Of a DNA stretch of 57,223 nucleotides, positions 30,974-39,464 are shown in pieces. The DNA lies in contig METP01000048.1 of the NCBI GenBank assembly GCA_001771365.1, positions 1-57,223 of the forward strand, written 5' to 3'. The translations under genes were made by a program, and so were the position numbers. The stretch's first letter is position 1. Each line of letters begins with the position of its first letter. Under the pieces are notes generated by a model, which was not told the origin of the DNA, did no database searches, and saw nothing but the letters and a program-made list of their open reading frames with translations. Source of the DNA: a candidate division WOR-1 bacterium RIFCSPLOWO2_02_FULL_46_20 (GTDB lineage: Bacteria > Margulisbacteria > WOR-1 > O2-12-FULL-45-9).

Positions 30974-32299
30974 ATGAAGCGTCTGTGTGCCGGTTTGTTG
31001 ATTGTCTTATCGGTTGTCAGCAGCTCTCACGCAGAAACTCTCACGCTGGAACAAAATGTCAATGTCGCCCTGCAGAAAAATCCTTCGGTCCTTGCTTCCC
31101 AAAAGAGAGTAAATGCTGCCAATGCCAGGTTAGGACAGGCGTTAGGGGCTTTCTTGCCGAACATCCAACTAAGCGGCAATTACGGCCAGTCTTATGCCCA
31201 GCCTTCAACTGTTCAATTTACAACGCAAACCACATTGGGTGCTGTTACCCAAACGCTTACTTTTGGCACCGATGCTACGCAAACAACTAAAGGCTGGCAA
31301 GCTTCGCTAAATCAACCTTTGTTCGTGGCGGCGCTTTTTCCCGGTTATAAAATTGCCATCAATAGCCTTAACCTGGCCAAAGAAGATTTACGGAAAACAC
31401 AACTAGAGACTGCGTTTAATACTACCCAGGCTTATTTCCAGGTTCTGGCAGCGGAGCATCTGGTGGCGCTGGCCAAAGAATCAAAACAAATGGCGGAATC
31501 ACATCTGGCGCAAGTCAGGACAATGTATGCGGCGGGCGCTGCCGCGCAAACCGATTTGCTCCGCTCTGATGTCCAGGTCGCGAATGCCGAGGTAACGCTG
31601 ACCCGGGCTACTAATCAACTGGGGCTGGTCCGAGACTCTTTTAATAATGTGCTGGGCAGGGATCTTGAAGAAGAAGTTAATCTTACTGAAGAGGGTTTTG
31701 GTAAAACAATAGATGATATCCCGGGATACAAACAGCTCTTACAATTGGCAGAGGCCAACAGGCCGGACTGGCGCCAATTTATTTTGACCAAAGAGATCAG
31801 CGAAGAAAATCTGCGTGTGGCTCAAGCCGCCCGCTTGCCCACGCTGATGTTATCTGGAAAGTCCGGTAACCAGATAGTTGAATATCCGTCTTACAGTTCT
31901 GATGTTAATTCCTGGTCAGTAACCGGAGCTGCTTCCTGGACCTTGTTTGACGGCCTGGGGATACAGAACCGTATCCGTGAAGCAGCCGCCAATCTGGAAG
32001 AGCAAAGGGCCAGTGAGGCAGAGGTAAAGAACGGCATCGCTTTGGAAGTGCGCAATGCCTGCCTTAATCTCCAGAGTTTAACCGAAGCGTTGGGCTCAAC
32101 AAAAAAAGCGGTTGAGGCCAGCCAAGAAAATTATGCAGTCGCGACCCGGCGCTACAACTCCGGGGTGGGGACCAATAGCGAGGTTCTTGACGCACAGGTA
32201 ACCTTGACACAAGCCAGGATAAATGATTTGCAAGCCCGGTTTGATCTGGAAATCGCCAGGGCTAAAATAAATAAAGTGGTTGGGAAGGGAGTGCTTTGA
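30974..32299 (+). CDS. TolC-family outer-membrane efflux duct
   Basis: 441 residues: signal peptide to SSHAE, then TLTLEQNVNVALQKNPSVLASQKRV, long heptad helices and two beta-hairpin segments for the barrel. The second half repeats the pattern (VRNACLNLQSLTEALGSTKKAVEASQENYA). GGGGAGG precedes the ATG. It overlaps the adaptor gene by ATGA and belongs to the same exporter operon. It is distinct from the metal-type duct at 7242. Confidence 0.9.
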   Translation: MKRLCAGLLIVLSVVSSSHAETLTLEQNVNVALQKNPSVLASQKRVNAANARLGQALGAFLPNIQLSGNYGQSYAQPSTVQFTTQTTLGAVTQTLTFGTDATQTTKGWQASLNQPLFVAALFPGYKIAINSLNLAKEDLRKTQLETAFNTTQAYFQVLAAEHLVALAKESKQMAESHLAQVRTMYAAGAAAQTDLLRSDVQVANAEVTLTRATNQLGLVRDSFNNVLGRDLEEEVNLTEEGFGKTIDDIPGYKQLLQLAEANRPDWRQFILTKEISEENLRVAQAARLPTLMLSGKSGNQIVEYPSYSSDVNSWSVTGAASWTLFDGLGIQNRIREAAANLEEQRASEAEVKNGIALEVRNACLNLQSLTEALGSTKKAVEASQENYAVATRRYNSGVGTNSEVLDAQVTLTQARINDLQARFDLEIARAKINKVVGKGVL

Positions 32300-33177
32300 T
32301 GATAAAAAACAGAAAATGGTTATGGGTTATTCTGGGGGTTCTGGTGGTGTTACTGGCCGGCTGGATCGGCTGGCGCTGGTATAATCGTGGCGTGGTGACA
32401 GTTAAGAGCGCGGTGGTGACGCGTGGCACAATTGAAGCCGTGGTCTCTGCCAGTGGAATAGTGGACGCGCCGGTTTATGAGTTGAGCCCAAAGATGGGCG
32501 GCAGGATCATTACCATCAATGTAAGAGAGGGGGAGCGGGTAAAAGAAGGCTCAACTTTGGCAGAATTTGACGACACTACCCGCCTGGTAGCGCCTGCTAA
32601 CGGTATAGTTGCGAAAATTAACTACGATATTGGTGAAACAGTTACGCTGGGGCAGCCGGCGATTGTTGTCGTCAACTATGGTAATGTGTGGATTGACGCG
32701 CAGATTGACGAGATTGATATTGCCAGTGTCAAGATTGGCGATAAAGTAAAAATCTCATCTGATGTTTATCCGGACAAGGTGTTTGAGGGCCGCATTTACT
32801 GGCTTGCCCCGCTGGCAGAGCTGCGCAAAGTAGGCGGCCGGGTCAAGATGGACGAAGAATCGTATGTTTTCCCCTGTAAAATCAGAATACTGGGCAAGCA
32901 TGATGAATTAAAAGTCAATATGTCGGTCAATGTTGATATCATGACCAAGCGCAATCCCAGCGCGCTGATTGTGCCGCGGGAAGCCCTGTTTAGCAAAGAG
33001 GATGCTTCCTATGTTTATACGCTGGCAAAAAGCCGCGCACGTGAAGTAAAAATAGACATTGGGATTCGTTCTTACAGCAGCATTGAAGCGGTGGTCGGGT
33101 TGACAGAAGGGGAGATTGTGGCGACAACCAATGTCGCAAAACTAAAAGACAAGAGCAGGATAAAAATTGAAAGATAA
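32296..33177 (+). CDS. Periplasmic adaptor of an ABC exporter (MacA-like)
   Basis: 293 residues: N-terminal membrane helix (8-25), then a barrel-sandwich domain (VVSASGIVDAPVYELSPKMGGRI ... APANGIVAKINYDIGETV), a beta-barrel part and a membrane-proximal domain. The long alpha-hairpin of classical MacA/HlyD is nearly absent: the two lipoyl halves are joined directly (VREGERVKEGSTLAEFDDTTRLVAPANG). It is thus a compact adaptor that may contact TolC differently. It overlaps the ATPase gene by 11 bases. Confidence 0.85.
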   Translation: MMIKNRKWLWVILGVLVVLLAGWIGWRWYNRGVVTVKSAVVTRGTIEAVVSASGIVDAPVYELSPKMGGRIITINVREGERVKEGSTLAEFDDTTRLVAPANGIVAKINYDIGETVTLGQPAIVVVNYGNVWIDAQIDEIDIASVKIGDKVKISSDVYPDKVFEGRIYWLAPLAELRKVGGRVKMDEESYVFPCKIRILGKHDELKVNMSVNVDIMTKRNPSALIVPREALFSKEDASYVYTLAKSRAREVKIDIGIRSYSSIEAVVGLTEGEIVATTNVAKLKDKSRIKIER

Positions 33178-33871
33178 TGTTGTTGTCCGGATAACCGAGG
33201 TTAAAAGGTTTTACCAAATGGGGATGGTGGCTGTCCATGCGTTGGGTGGAATTAACCTCAAAGTTGAAAAAAGCGAATTTGTTTCGATCATGGGGCCTTC
33301 AGGTTGCGGCAAGTCAACCCTCATGCATATTATTGGCTGTCTTGATCGTCCGACGTCCGGCCATGTTCATCTTGATGAGGTAGACATAGACAAGCTGGAT
33401 GATAATGAGCTGGCGGCAATCCGCAACAAAAAGGTTGGATTTGTGTTTCAAACTTTTAATTTGTTACCCAAGCTAAAGGCGATCGAAAACGTGGAGCTAC
33501 CGCTTATTTATGCCGGTGTTGGGCTTCCGGCCAGGCGTAAAAAAGCGACTGAGCTGCTGGAAATTGTCGGGCTTAAGGATAGAATGTATCACCGGCCTTC
33601 CGAGCTCTCCGGCGGGCAGAGCCAGCGTGTGGCGGTTGCGCGAGCGCTGGCTAATAATCCATCCATTATTTTAGCTGATGAACCTACCGGCAACCTTGAT
33701 TCAAAAAGTGGCGAAGAAATTATTCGTCTTTTCCAGGAGCTTAACAGCCGCGGGATCACCTTGATTATAGTAACGCACGACCAGGAAATTGCCAACCACG
33801 GCAAAAGGATCATCCGGCTTAAAGATGGTCTGGTAGTAGCGGACGATAGAGTAACTGCCCGCTCGCGCTAA
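33167..33871 (+). CDS. ABC transporter ATPase, MacB/LolD type
   Basis: 234 residues, TTG start with AGGA 6 bases upstream. Walker A GPSGCGKST, Q-loop FVFQTFNLLPKL, signature LSGGQSQRVAVARAL, Walker B IILADEPTGNLD and H-loop VTHD are intact. It is the MacB/LolD subgroup, which drives mechanotransmission rather than substrate passage through the membrane. Here the ATPase is a separate protein, whereas in E. coli MacB it is fused to the permease. Confidence 0.93.
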   Translation: MKDNVVVRITEVKRFYQMGMVAVHALGGINLKVEKSEFVSIMGPSGCGKSTLMHIIGCLDRPTSGHVHLDEVDIDKLDDNELAAIRNKKVGFVFQTFNLLPKLKAIENVELPLIYAGVGLPARRKKATELLEIVGLKDRMYHRPSELSGGQSQRVAVARALANNPSIILADEPTGNLDSKSGEEIIRLFQELNSRGITLIIVTHDQEIANHGKRIIRLKDGLVVADDRVTARSR

Positions 33872-35067
33872 TGATGATAAACCTGATTGACCCGCTTAAA
33901 ATTGCTTACAATTCGATCCTGTCCAACAAGCTTCGTTCATTATTAACTACGCTTGGCGTGATTATTGGCGTGGCGGCGGTCATTACCCTCGTTTCCATGG
34001 GTGAAGGGGCTAAGAGCTATATTCTGGGTCAGATCGGCAGCTGGGGACTGGGAGCGAACAGTCTGGCCATCCATCCTGGCAAGGAGGAAGTAGCCTTGCC
34101 GGAACTGACGCTGACCTACGGCGACAATGAGGCTTTGCGGCAGAAGGTGGGCAATCTCCAATACCTGATGCCGGAGTTTGTCGGCCGCGGCCGACTGGTC
34201 TACGGCCATCGGGAATACCAGCCGGCTTACACCCTGGCTGTTTCCGCCGATTATCCGTTTGCCTACAAACAGCAGGCGGTTGTTGGACGATTTTTTAGCA
34301 GAGCCGAAGAAGAAGGGCGCCGGCACGTGGTGGTGATTGGCCGGACGGTTGTGGATAAATTATTCGGTGCCTATTCGCCTGTCGGAGAAAAGATCAAAAT
34401 CAACGGGGTTGGCTTTACCATTATCGGGATTCTCGAAGAAAAAGGGACGCTATTGTTCTATAACATGGATGACATAGTCCTGATCCCAACAACGCTGGCC
34501 GAGCAAGTGCTGGGAGTTACTAAAATTTGGGAAATATTCCTTACGGTTGAAAACGAAAAGGACGTGCCCCAGGCGATCATCGATATTAAGAAGACTTTAA
34601 TCGCCCGGCACCGGAAAGAAGATTTTCACATCCATACCCAGCAGGGCCTGATCGACATTATCAATAATATACTCAACGCGCTGACCGCCATTGTTTCGGC
34701 CATTGCCGCCATCTCACTTTTAGTCGGCGGGATCGGGATTATGAATATTATGCTGGTGGCGGTGACCGAGCGAACCAGAGAGATCGGTATACGCAAGGCG
34801 ATTGGCGCCAAGAACCGCGACATCTTTTTGCAATTTGTTTTTGAATCAATCTTGATTACTATGACAGGGGCGTTGTTTGGGATCATGATCGGCACCCTGG
34901 CGGCCTGGGGCATCATGTATTTTCTAAAAATGAGCGCGGCGATTGCCTGGGGAGCGGCCTACCTTGCCTGTTTTGTCGCCTTGTTGGTGGGCCTTTTTTT
35001 CGGAGTGTATCCGGCGATGCGGGCGGCGCGGCTTGACCCGGTCGAGGCCTTGAGGTTTGAAGTATGA
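33871..35067 (+). CDS. MacB-type ABC permease (first of two)
   Basis: 398 residues. TM1 with the preceding elbow (ILSNKLRSLLTTLGVIIGVAAVITLVSMGEGAK), a ~200-residue periplasmic domain, then TM2-4 with GGIGIMNIMLVAVTERTREIGIRKAIGAK, the family signature that contacts the ATPase. The ending DPVEALRFE is also typical. The start overlaps the ATPase stop. The gene is clearly homologous to the permease at 35918. The two could form a heterodimer or alternative homodimers. Confidence 0.93.
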   Translation: MMINLIDPLKIAYNSILSNKLRSLLTTLGVIIGVAAVITLVSMGEGAKSYILGQIGSWGLGANSLAIHPGKEEVALPELTLTYGDNEALRQKVGNLQYLMPEFVGRGRLVYGHREYQPAYTLAVSADYPFAYKQQAVVGRFFSRAEEEGRRHVVVIGRTVVDKLFGAYSPVGEKIKINGVGFTIIGILEEKGTLLFYNMDDIVLIPTTLAEQVLGVTKIWEIFLTVENEKDVPQAIIDIKKTLIARHRKEDFHIHTQQGLIDIINNILNALTAIVSAIAAISLLVGGIGIMNIMLVAVTERTREIGIRKAIGAKNRDIFLQFVFESILITMTGALFGIMIGTLAAWGIMYFLKMSAAIAWGAAYLACFVALLVGLFFGVYPAMRAARLDPVEALRFEV

Positions 35068-35090
35068 TCTGAATCAAAGGAGAATAAGCT

Positions 35091-35921
35091 ATGGATGAAA
35101 CACATATCGCAATATTTAGAGGTAAGGAAATTAGAAAAACAATCCACAAAAATGAATGGTGGTTTGTTGTCGCGGATGTTGTCGAGATGCTGACGGATAC
35201 GCCAAACGCCAAAGACTACATAACAAAAATGAGAAAGAGGGATGTCGAGCTCTCCCAAGGGTGGGGACAATTTGTCACCCCCCTTGAGATTAAGACAAAA
35301 GGCGGAACACAAAAGCTAAATTGTGCCAACACCGAAGGAATTTTCAGAATAATCCAATCAATCCCATCCCCTAAGGCCGAACCATTTAAACGCTGGCTGG
35401 CGAAAGTAGGTTATGAAAGGATCCAGGAGATTGAGGATCCGGAACTGGCGACCAAAAGAACCCGAGCATTGTATAAAGCGCAGGGTTACCCCGACGATTG
35501 GGTAGAAAAGCGAATACGTGGAATTGCTATTCGAGAAGAACTTACGGACGAATGGAACAAGCGAGGCCTCAGAGAAGAAAGAGAATATGCAATTTTAACC
35601 GCTGAAATCTCAAAAGCCGCCTTTGGCATGACCCCAGCCGAGTATAAAAAATTTAAGGATCTCAAACGCGAAAATTTAAAAGATCATATGAACGACCTGG
35701 AGCTGATTTTCTCTATGCTTGGCGAAGCGGCAACTACTGAGATAACAAGAGATAAAGACGCTCAAGGATTTCACGAAAACAAAGATGCGGCGCAACGAGG
35801 GGGGCGGATCGCTGGCGATGCCAGGGAAAAACTGGAGAAAGAAACCGGCCGGAGGGTCTCAACAAGAAAGAATTATCTGCCGGAGAGTAAAAGAAGGAAG
35901 GCCTTGGGCTCAAAACCATGA
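35091..35921 (+). CDS. Bro-N domain protein (phage-antirepressor-like) inside the exporter operon
   Basis: 276 residues. Residues ~5-110 are a Bro-N domain: IAIFRGKEIRKTIHKNEWWFVVADVVEMLTDT, TKMRKRDVELSQGWGQ and NTEGIFRIIQSIPSPKAEPFKRWLA. After this come a charged helical region and a conserved-looking tail (KDAQGFHENKDAAQRGGRIAGDAREKLEKETGRRV) seen in many chromosomal Bro-N/DinD-like proteins. Such genes come from phages or mobile elements and may act in DNA-damage or regulatory responses. AAGGAG precedes the ATG. Its stop overlaps the next permease start (ATGA), so it sits seamlessly between the two permease genes. Confidence 0.85.
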   Translation: MDETHIAIFRGKEIRKTIHKNEWWFVVADVVEMLTDTPNAKDYITKMRKRDVELSQGWGQFVTPLEIKTKGGTQKLNCANTEGIFRIIQSIPSPKAEPFKRWLAKVGYERIQEIEDPELATKRTRALYKAQGYPDDWVEKRIRGIAIREELTDEWNKRGLREEREYAILTAEISKAAFGMTPAEYKKFKDLKRENLKDHMNDLELIFSMLGEAATTEITRDKDAQGFHENKDAAQRGGRIAGDAREKLEKETGRRVSTRKNYLPESKRRKALGSKP

Positions 35922-37111
35922 TTTACTCCCTCTGGGAAGAAATGAAGCAGGCCTGGCGGGCCTTAATGTCGAATAAGGTAAGAAGCGCGCTGACCATGCT
36001 TGGTGTTATTATCGGTATTTTTTCCGTTATCACACTGGTGACGATCGGCGAGGGAGCCAAGGCTTACGTAACCGAACAGATCCAGAGCCTGGGCGCTGGC
36101 TATGACTCTTTTGTCATGGTGGCGGGCAAAGACCACAGTGTCCCGCCGACGCCCAAGTTTGTTTATGCTGATATTGCTTACATGGAGTTAAAGGTTCCCG
36201 AAATCCGTGATATTGTTGGACTCAATCCGGGTGGTGGCGAAGTCACTTATGGCAAAAAAACGATTAAGCCATCGCTGGTTGGCGGGGTAACGGCAAACTA
36301 CCTTGACCTTATGGGAGGGAAGGTGATAGAGGGGCGCTTTTTTACCGCAGCGGAGGTCGATAGCCGAAAAAAAGTTATGGTGATTGGTCCGACCATTGCC
36401 AAAGAATTTTTCGGGACGGGTCTGGCCGTGGGTGAGAAAATAAAATTGAGGGGTGACAGCTACCAGATTATCGGAGTAATGGAAGCGCGGGGGAGCGTTG
36501 GTCCGATGGATCTTGATAAGCGTGTGGTTGTCCCGATCACTATTTCCCAGAACATGCTGGGAACCGACAAGATTATGCGCTTTAACATTTTTCCGAAAGA
36601 CATCAGTAAGATCACGGAGGTACAAGAAAAAGTCAGGCAGGTGATGATGCGCCGAATTAGAAGCGATGATTTTAGCTTTATGACCCAACAGGGAATTTTG
36701 AGCATCGTCAACAATATTCTGGCGGCGTTAACTGGTTTTGTTTCTGGTATTGCCGCGATTTCCCTCCTGGTTGGCGGGATCGGGATCATGAATATCATGC
36801 TGGTGGCGGTTAACGAAAGAATCAGAGAAATTGGCGTACGTAAAGCGATCGGTGCCAAAAAGCGTGATATCGTACTGCAGTTTATGGTTGAAGCGATGAT
36901 GATCAGCCTGTTAGGCGGAATTATCGGGATTATTGTCGGCATCTTTGGGGCTTTTTTGATCATCTGGTTTATAAAAGGCAGTTTTGTTGTTGCCTGGTGG
37001 GCCGTGATTATGGCGACGGTAGTTTCGGCCTCCGTAGGTATTTTTTTCGGTGTGTACCCGGCCTTTCGTGCGGCTGAGCTTGATCCGGTAGTGGCCTTAC
37101 GGTACGAGTAG
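35918..37111 (+). CDS. MacB-type ABC permease (second of two)
   Basis: 397 residues with the same layout as the first permease: VRSALTMLGVIIGIFSVITLVTIGEGAK, periplasmic domain, GGIGIMNIMLVAVNERIREIGVRKAIGAKKRDI and the ending DPVVALRYE. Substrate specificity cannot be read from the sequence; relatives export macrolides, peptides or lipoproteins. The start is coupled to the Bro-N gene. The last 15 bases overlap the 3' end of the opposite-strand thioredoxin-like gene. Confidence 0.93.
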   Translation: MIYSLWEEMKQAWRALMSNKVRSALTMLGVIIGIFSVITLVTIGEGAKAYVTEQIQSLGAGYDSFVMVAGKDHSVPPTPKFVYADIAYMELKVPEIRDIVGLNPGGGEVTYGKKTIKPSLVGGVTANYLDLMGGKVIEGRFFTAAEVDSRKKVMVIGPTIAKEFFGTGLAVGEKIKLRGDSYQIIGVMEARGSVGPMDLDKRVVVPITISQNMLGTDKIMRFNIFPKDISKITEVQEKVRQVMMRRIRSDDFSFMTQQGILSIVNNILAALTGFVSGIAAISLLVGGIGIMNIMLVAVNERIREIGVRKAIGAKKRDIVLQFMVEAMMISLLGGIIGIIVGIFGAFLIIWFIKGSFVVAWWAVIMATVVSASVGIFFGVYPAFRAAELDPVVALRYE

Positions 37112-37597
37112 TTTTTTGATGTCTTTGGTGATGGCTTCTGCTACGTTTTGGTCAAAATCCACATAGAGGTTATTTATATTGCCTGCCTGGTCAAGCACAA
37201 AAAGGGTAGGGATTATGAGAATCCTGAAATCCTTTATTGTTTTGAGCTTTTTGTCGTGCAAAAGAGCAAAGGTGATCCCGTTTTCATTGATAAATGAGGC
37301 TAGATTTTCGAGCTTTCTGTCAAAAGAAATTCCGACAATTTCCAGGCCATCATTGTTGTATTCTTTATAAAGGTCTTTTAAGAATAAAACCTCATTTTGG
37401 CAGGACCTACTCCAACTGGTGAAAAAATATAGAACAGTGGCATTTTTACCCAGAACTTTATCAGAACTGACAATCTTCCCGTTAAGCGCGGGTAGTTCAA
37501 ACACGGGAACCGGCTCGCCAATTTCAAAACTCAATTTAGCCAGCACCGGAAAAGCCAACAACACAACAATAAGAATAACGATCGCTTTTCTAAGCAT
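37097..37597 (-). CDS. Thioredoxin-fold (TlpA/AhpC-like) envelope protein with a single active-site Cys
   Basis: 166 residues from ATG 37597: hydrophobic N-terminus (4-19, probable signal or anchor), then a thioredoxin fold with EPVPVFELPALNG, VLYFFTSWSRSCQNEVLFL, GLEIVGISFD and a cis-Pro segment IIPTLFVLD. The usual WCxxC motif is WSRSC, so the first, nucleophilic Cys is Ser. Disulfide reductase activity of the TlpA kind is therefore unlikely, though a one-Cys peroxidase or non-redox role remains possible. It lies directly downstream of the AEC transporter and trxB genes on the same strand. Confidence 0.75.
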   Translation of the reverse strand: MLRKAIVILIVVLLAFPVLAKLSFEIGEPVPVFELPALNGKIVSSDKVLGKNATVLYFFTSWSRSCQNEVLFLKDLYKEYNNDGLEIVGISFDRKLENLASFINENGITFALLHDKKLKTIKDFRILIIPTLFVLDQAGNINNLYVDFDQNVAEAITKDIKKLLVP

Positions 37598-37604
37598 TTT
37601 TTTA

Positions 37605-37632
37605 AGTATACTCTCCCAACCTAAATTGTCAA
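37605..37632 (-). promoter_or_regulatory. Consensus promoter of the thioredoxin-like gene, leaderless layout
   Basis: On the minus strand: TTGACA (37632-37627), 16-bp spacer, TATACT (37610-37605), then 7 bases to the ATG at 37597. Strong core, optimal spacing and no room for a ribosome site. It also overlaps the last codons of the AEC transporter gene. Confidence 0.7.
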
Positions 37633-38502
37633 CCATTTTAATATTAGTATTATCGTTGCGACTGAGATTAATGTACTTAAGGCAATGGTTGAGGCGATTA
37701 AATCACTGTCACGATCGTATTCTTCCGAGATGGCTATAGGCATTAGACCGGAGGCTAGCGAAGATAAAAGAATAACCATGTTAGCGGTTACTCCTTGCAG
37801 TCGCAAGAGAAAAACCGCCAGCAACCCTAGGCAGAAACCGAGACCAATGCGCAGGACTGAAGCTAGCAGCGGCAGCTTTAAGGAGTTGATCTTGGTTTTT
37901 GCCAGGCTGCTCCCCAGCATAAATATGGCTAAAGGGATAGTGGTGGCTCCCAGCAGGTAGAGAGGAGCATAGATAAAAGGGGGCAGTTTTAGCCCGGTTA
38001 GAGAGAGTAATATTCCCAGGACAGCCGCATAAATAAATGGTACTTTTAAGAATTGCCAGCGGTCTTTGCCCTGGCTGATAATATAAATTCCAACAGAGAA
38101 GACTAAAATGGCATTGGTCATATTAAATATGATTGCTTTACTTAGTCCTTCTCCGCCAAAGGCAAAGAGGACGAGGGGGTAGCCGATATATCCGGAGTTC
38201 ATAAACATAATTGGCAGATAAATGCCGTTGGGGACCGCTGTTTTTGTAATCTTGAACAAAAGCCAGGCAATCGCGCCCAAGCCTAAGATAATAAGTGCCG
38301 CTGACATGGAGATGGAAAATATTTCCGGAATAGTCATGTGCTGCATAGACAGTTGGGTGATGGCCAGGGCAGGGGATGCGATGTAGATAATGAAATCAGC
38401 CATTGACTTCAGTTCGGTTTTTTTTAGTTTGCCAAAGATAAAGCCAATTAGAGCAATAATGATAATAGGCAGAATAATTTTGGCAATTTGAGAGTAGAGC
38501 AT
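37621..38502 (-). CDS. AEC-family (auxin efflux carrier-like) transporter
   Basis: 293 residues, ten predicted helices in two repeats. LPIIIIALIGFIFGKLKKTELKSMADFIIYIASPALAI and the broken-helix segments MFMNSGYIGYPLVLFAFGGEGL and SLASGLMPIAISEEYDRD are typical of bacterial AEC permeases, such as malate or other organic-acid carriers. The substrate is unknown. Its ATG shares the A at 38502 with the trxB stop codon, so the two are translationally linked. Confidence 0.85.
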   Translation of the reverse strand: MLYSQIAKIILPIIIIALIGFIFGKLKKTELKSMADFIIYIASPALAITQLSMQHMTIPEIFSISMSAALIILGLGAIAWLLFKITKTAVPNGIYLPIMFMNSGYIGYPLVLFAFGGEGLSKAIIFNMTNAILVFSVGIYIISQGKDRWQFLKVPFIYAAVLGILLSLTGLKLPPFIYAPLYLLGATTIPLAIFMLGSSLAKTKINSLKLPLLASVLRIGLGFCLGLLAVFLLRLQGVTANMVILLSSLASGLMPIAISEEYDRDSDLIASTIALSTLISVATIILILKWLTI

Positions 38503-39464
38503 TATTGTTTTTCCTCAATATATTTTCGGGCCGATTCAGCCGCGATCGCTCCATCGGCCGCGGCTGTGACTATTTGGCGCAAAGATTTAGCGCGTATGTC
38601 TCCCGCGGCGAAAACGCCCTGGGTGGAGGTCTTCATGTCCTCGTCGGTGATAATGAAACCCTGTTTGTCGAGTTTTACCAAACCTTTGACAAGCGTGGAA
38701 TTGGGCTGGCTGCCGATATAGACAAATATGCCGTCAACCGGCACTTTAAACTTTTTATCCGTTAGCAGGTCTTTTACGGTGAGCTCATCAACTTTTTCCT
38801 GGCCGCCTATCTTTTCGGCTATTGAATTCCAGTAGAAATAAATTTTTTCATTCGCCAGGGCTCTTTCTCCCAAAATCTTATCCGCGCGCAGCTTGTCTCT
38901 ACGATGGACAACAGAGACTTTGCTGGCGTAGCGTGTTAAGAAGAGAGCTTCTTCTATCGCCGCATTGCCGCCGCCAATGACCATGACATTTTTGTCTTTA
39001 TAAAAAGGACCGTCACAGGTGGCGCAGTAGGAAACCCCCCGGCCTCTAAATTTGTCTTCCCCGGGAATGCCCAACTTGGTGGATTCGGTTCCTGTGGCTA
39101 TAATAATTGCTTTGGCGCTTAATGTTTTTCCATCCACCTGAACCTGGCGATCTTTTACCCTGGTGCTGTCGCCCCAAAGGATTTCCAGGTTCAGTTTATT
39201 GACTTGCTCTTGCAAGCGCTTACCGAGCTCCAGGCCGGATAAACCTTCTGGAAAGCCGGGATAGTTTTCTATTTGAAAGGTTGTGGAAGCGGCGCCGCCT
39301 AAAATCATTTTTTCAACAAGTAATACCTTTAGTCTTGCCCTCAGCGCGTAAAGGGCTGCTGTTAAGCCTGCTGGACCGCCGCCAATAATAATTAAATCCA
39401 AGGTCGAGTTTTTATCTGTTTTAACTGCTTTGGGTTTTGGTCTGGTTTTTAACTGAGTTGTCAT
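38502..39464 (-). CDS. trxB: Thioredoxin reductase TrxB
   Basis: 320 residues. FAD-binding IIIGGGPAGLTAALYALRA, redox motif CATCDGPFY (the CxxC at about 147-150), NADPH-binding VIGGGNAAIEEALFL with HRRDKLRA, and the FAD-closing GVFAAGDIRAKSLRQIVTAAADGA. A 24-residue basic N-terminal extension is unusual; an internal start is possible. It reduces thioredoxin, but no ordinary thioredoxin gene is in the window. It overlaps the LptC-like gene by 4 bases. Confidence 0.93.
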   Translation of the reverse strand: MTTQLKTRPKPKAVKTDKNSTLDLIIIGGGPAGLTAALYALRARLKVLLVEKMILGGAASTTFQIENYPGFPEGLSGLELGKRLQEQVNKLNLEILWGDSTRVKDRQVQVDGKTLSAKAIIIATGTESTKLGIPGEDKFRGRGVSYCATCDGPFYKDKNVMVIGGGNAAIEEALFLTRYASKVSVVHRRDKLRADKILGERALANEKIYFYWNSIAEKIGGQEKVDELTVKDLLTDKKFKVPVDGIFVYIGSQPNSTLVKGLVKLDKQGFIITDEDMKTSTQGVFAAGDIRAKSLRQIVTAAADGAIAAESARKYIEEKQ

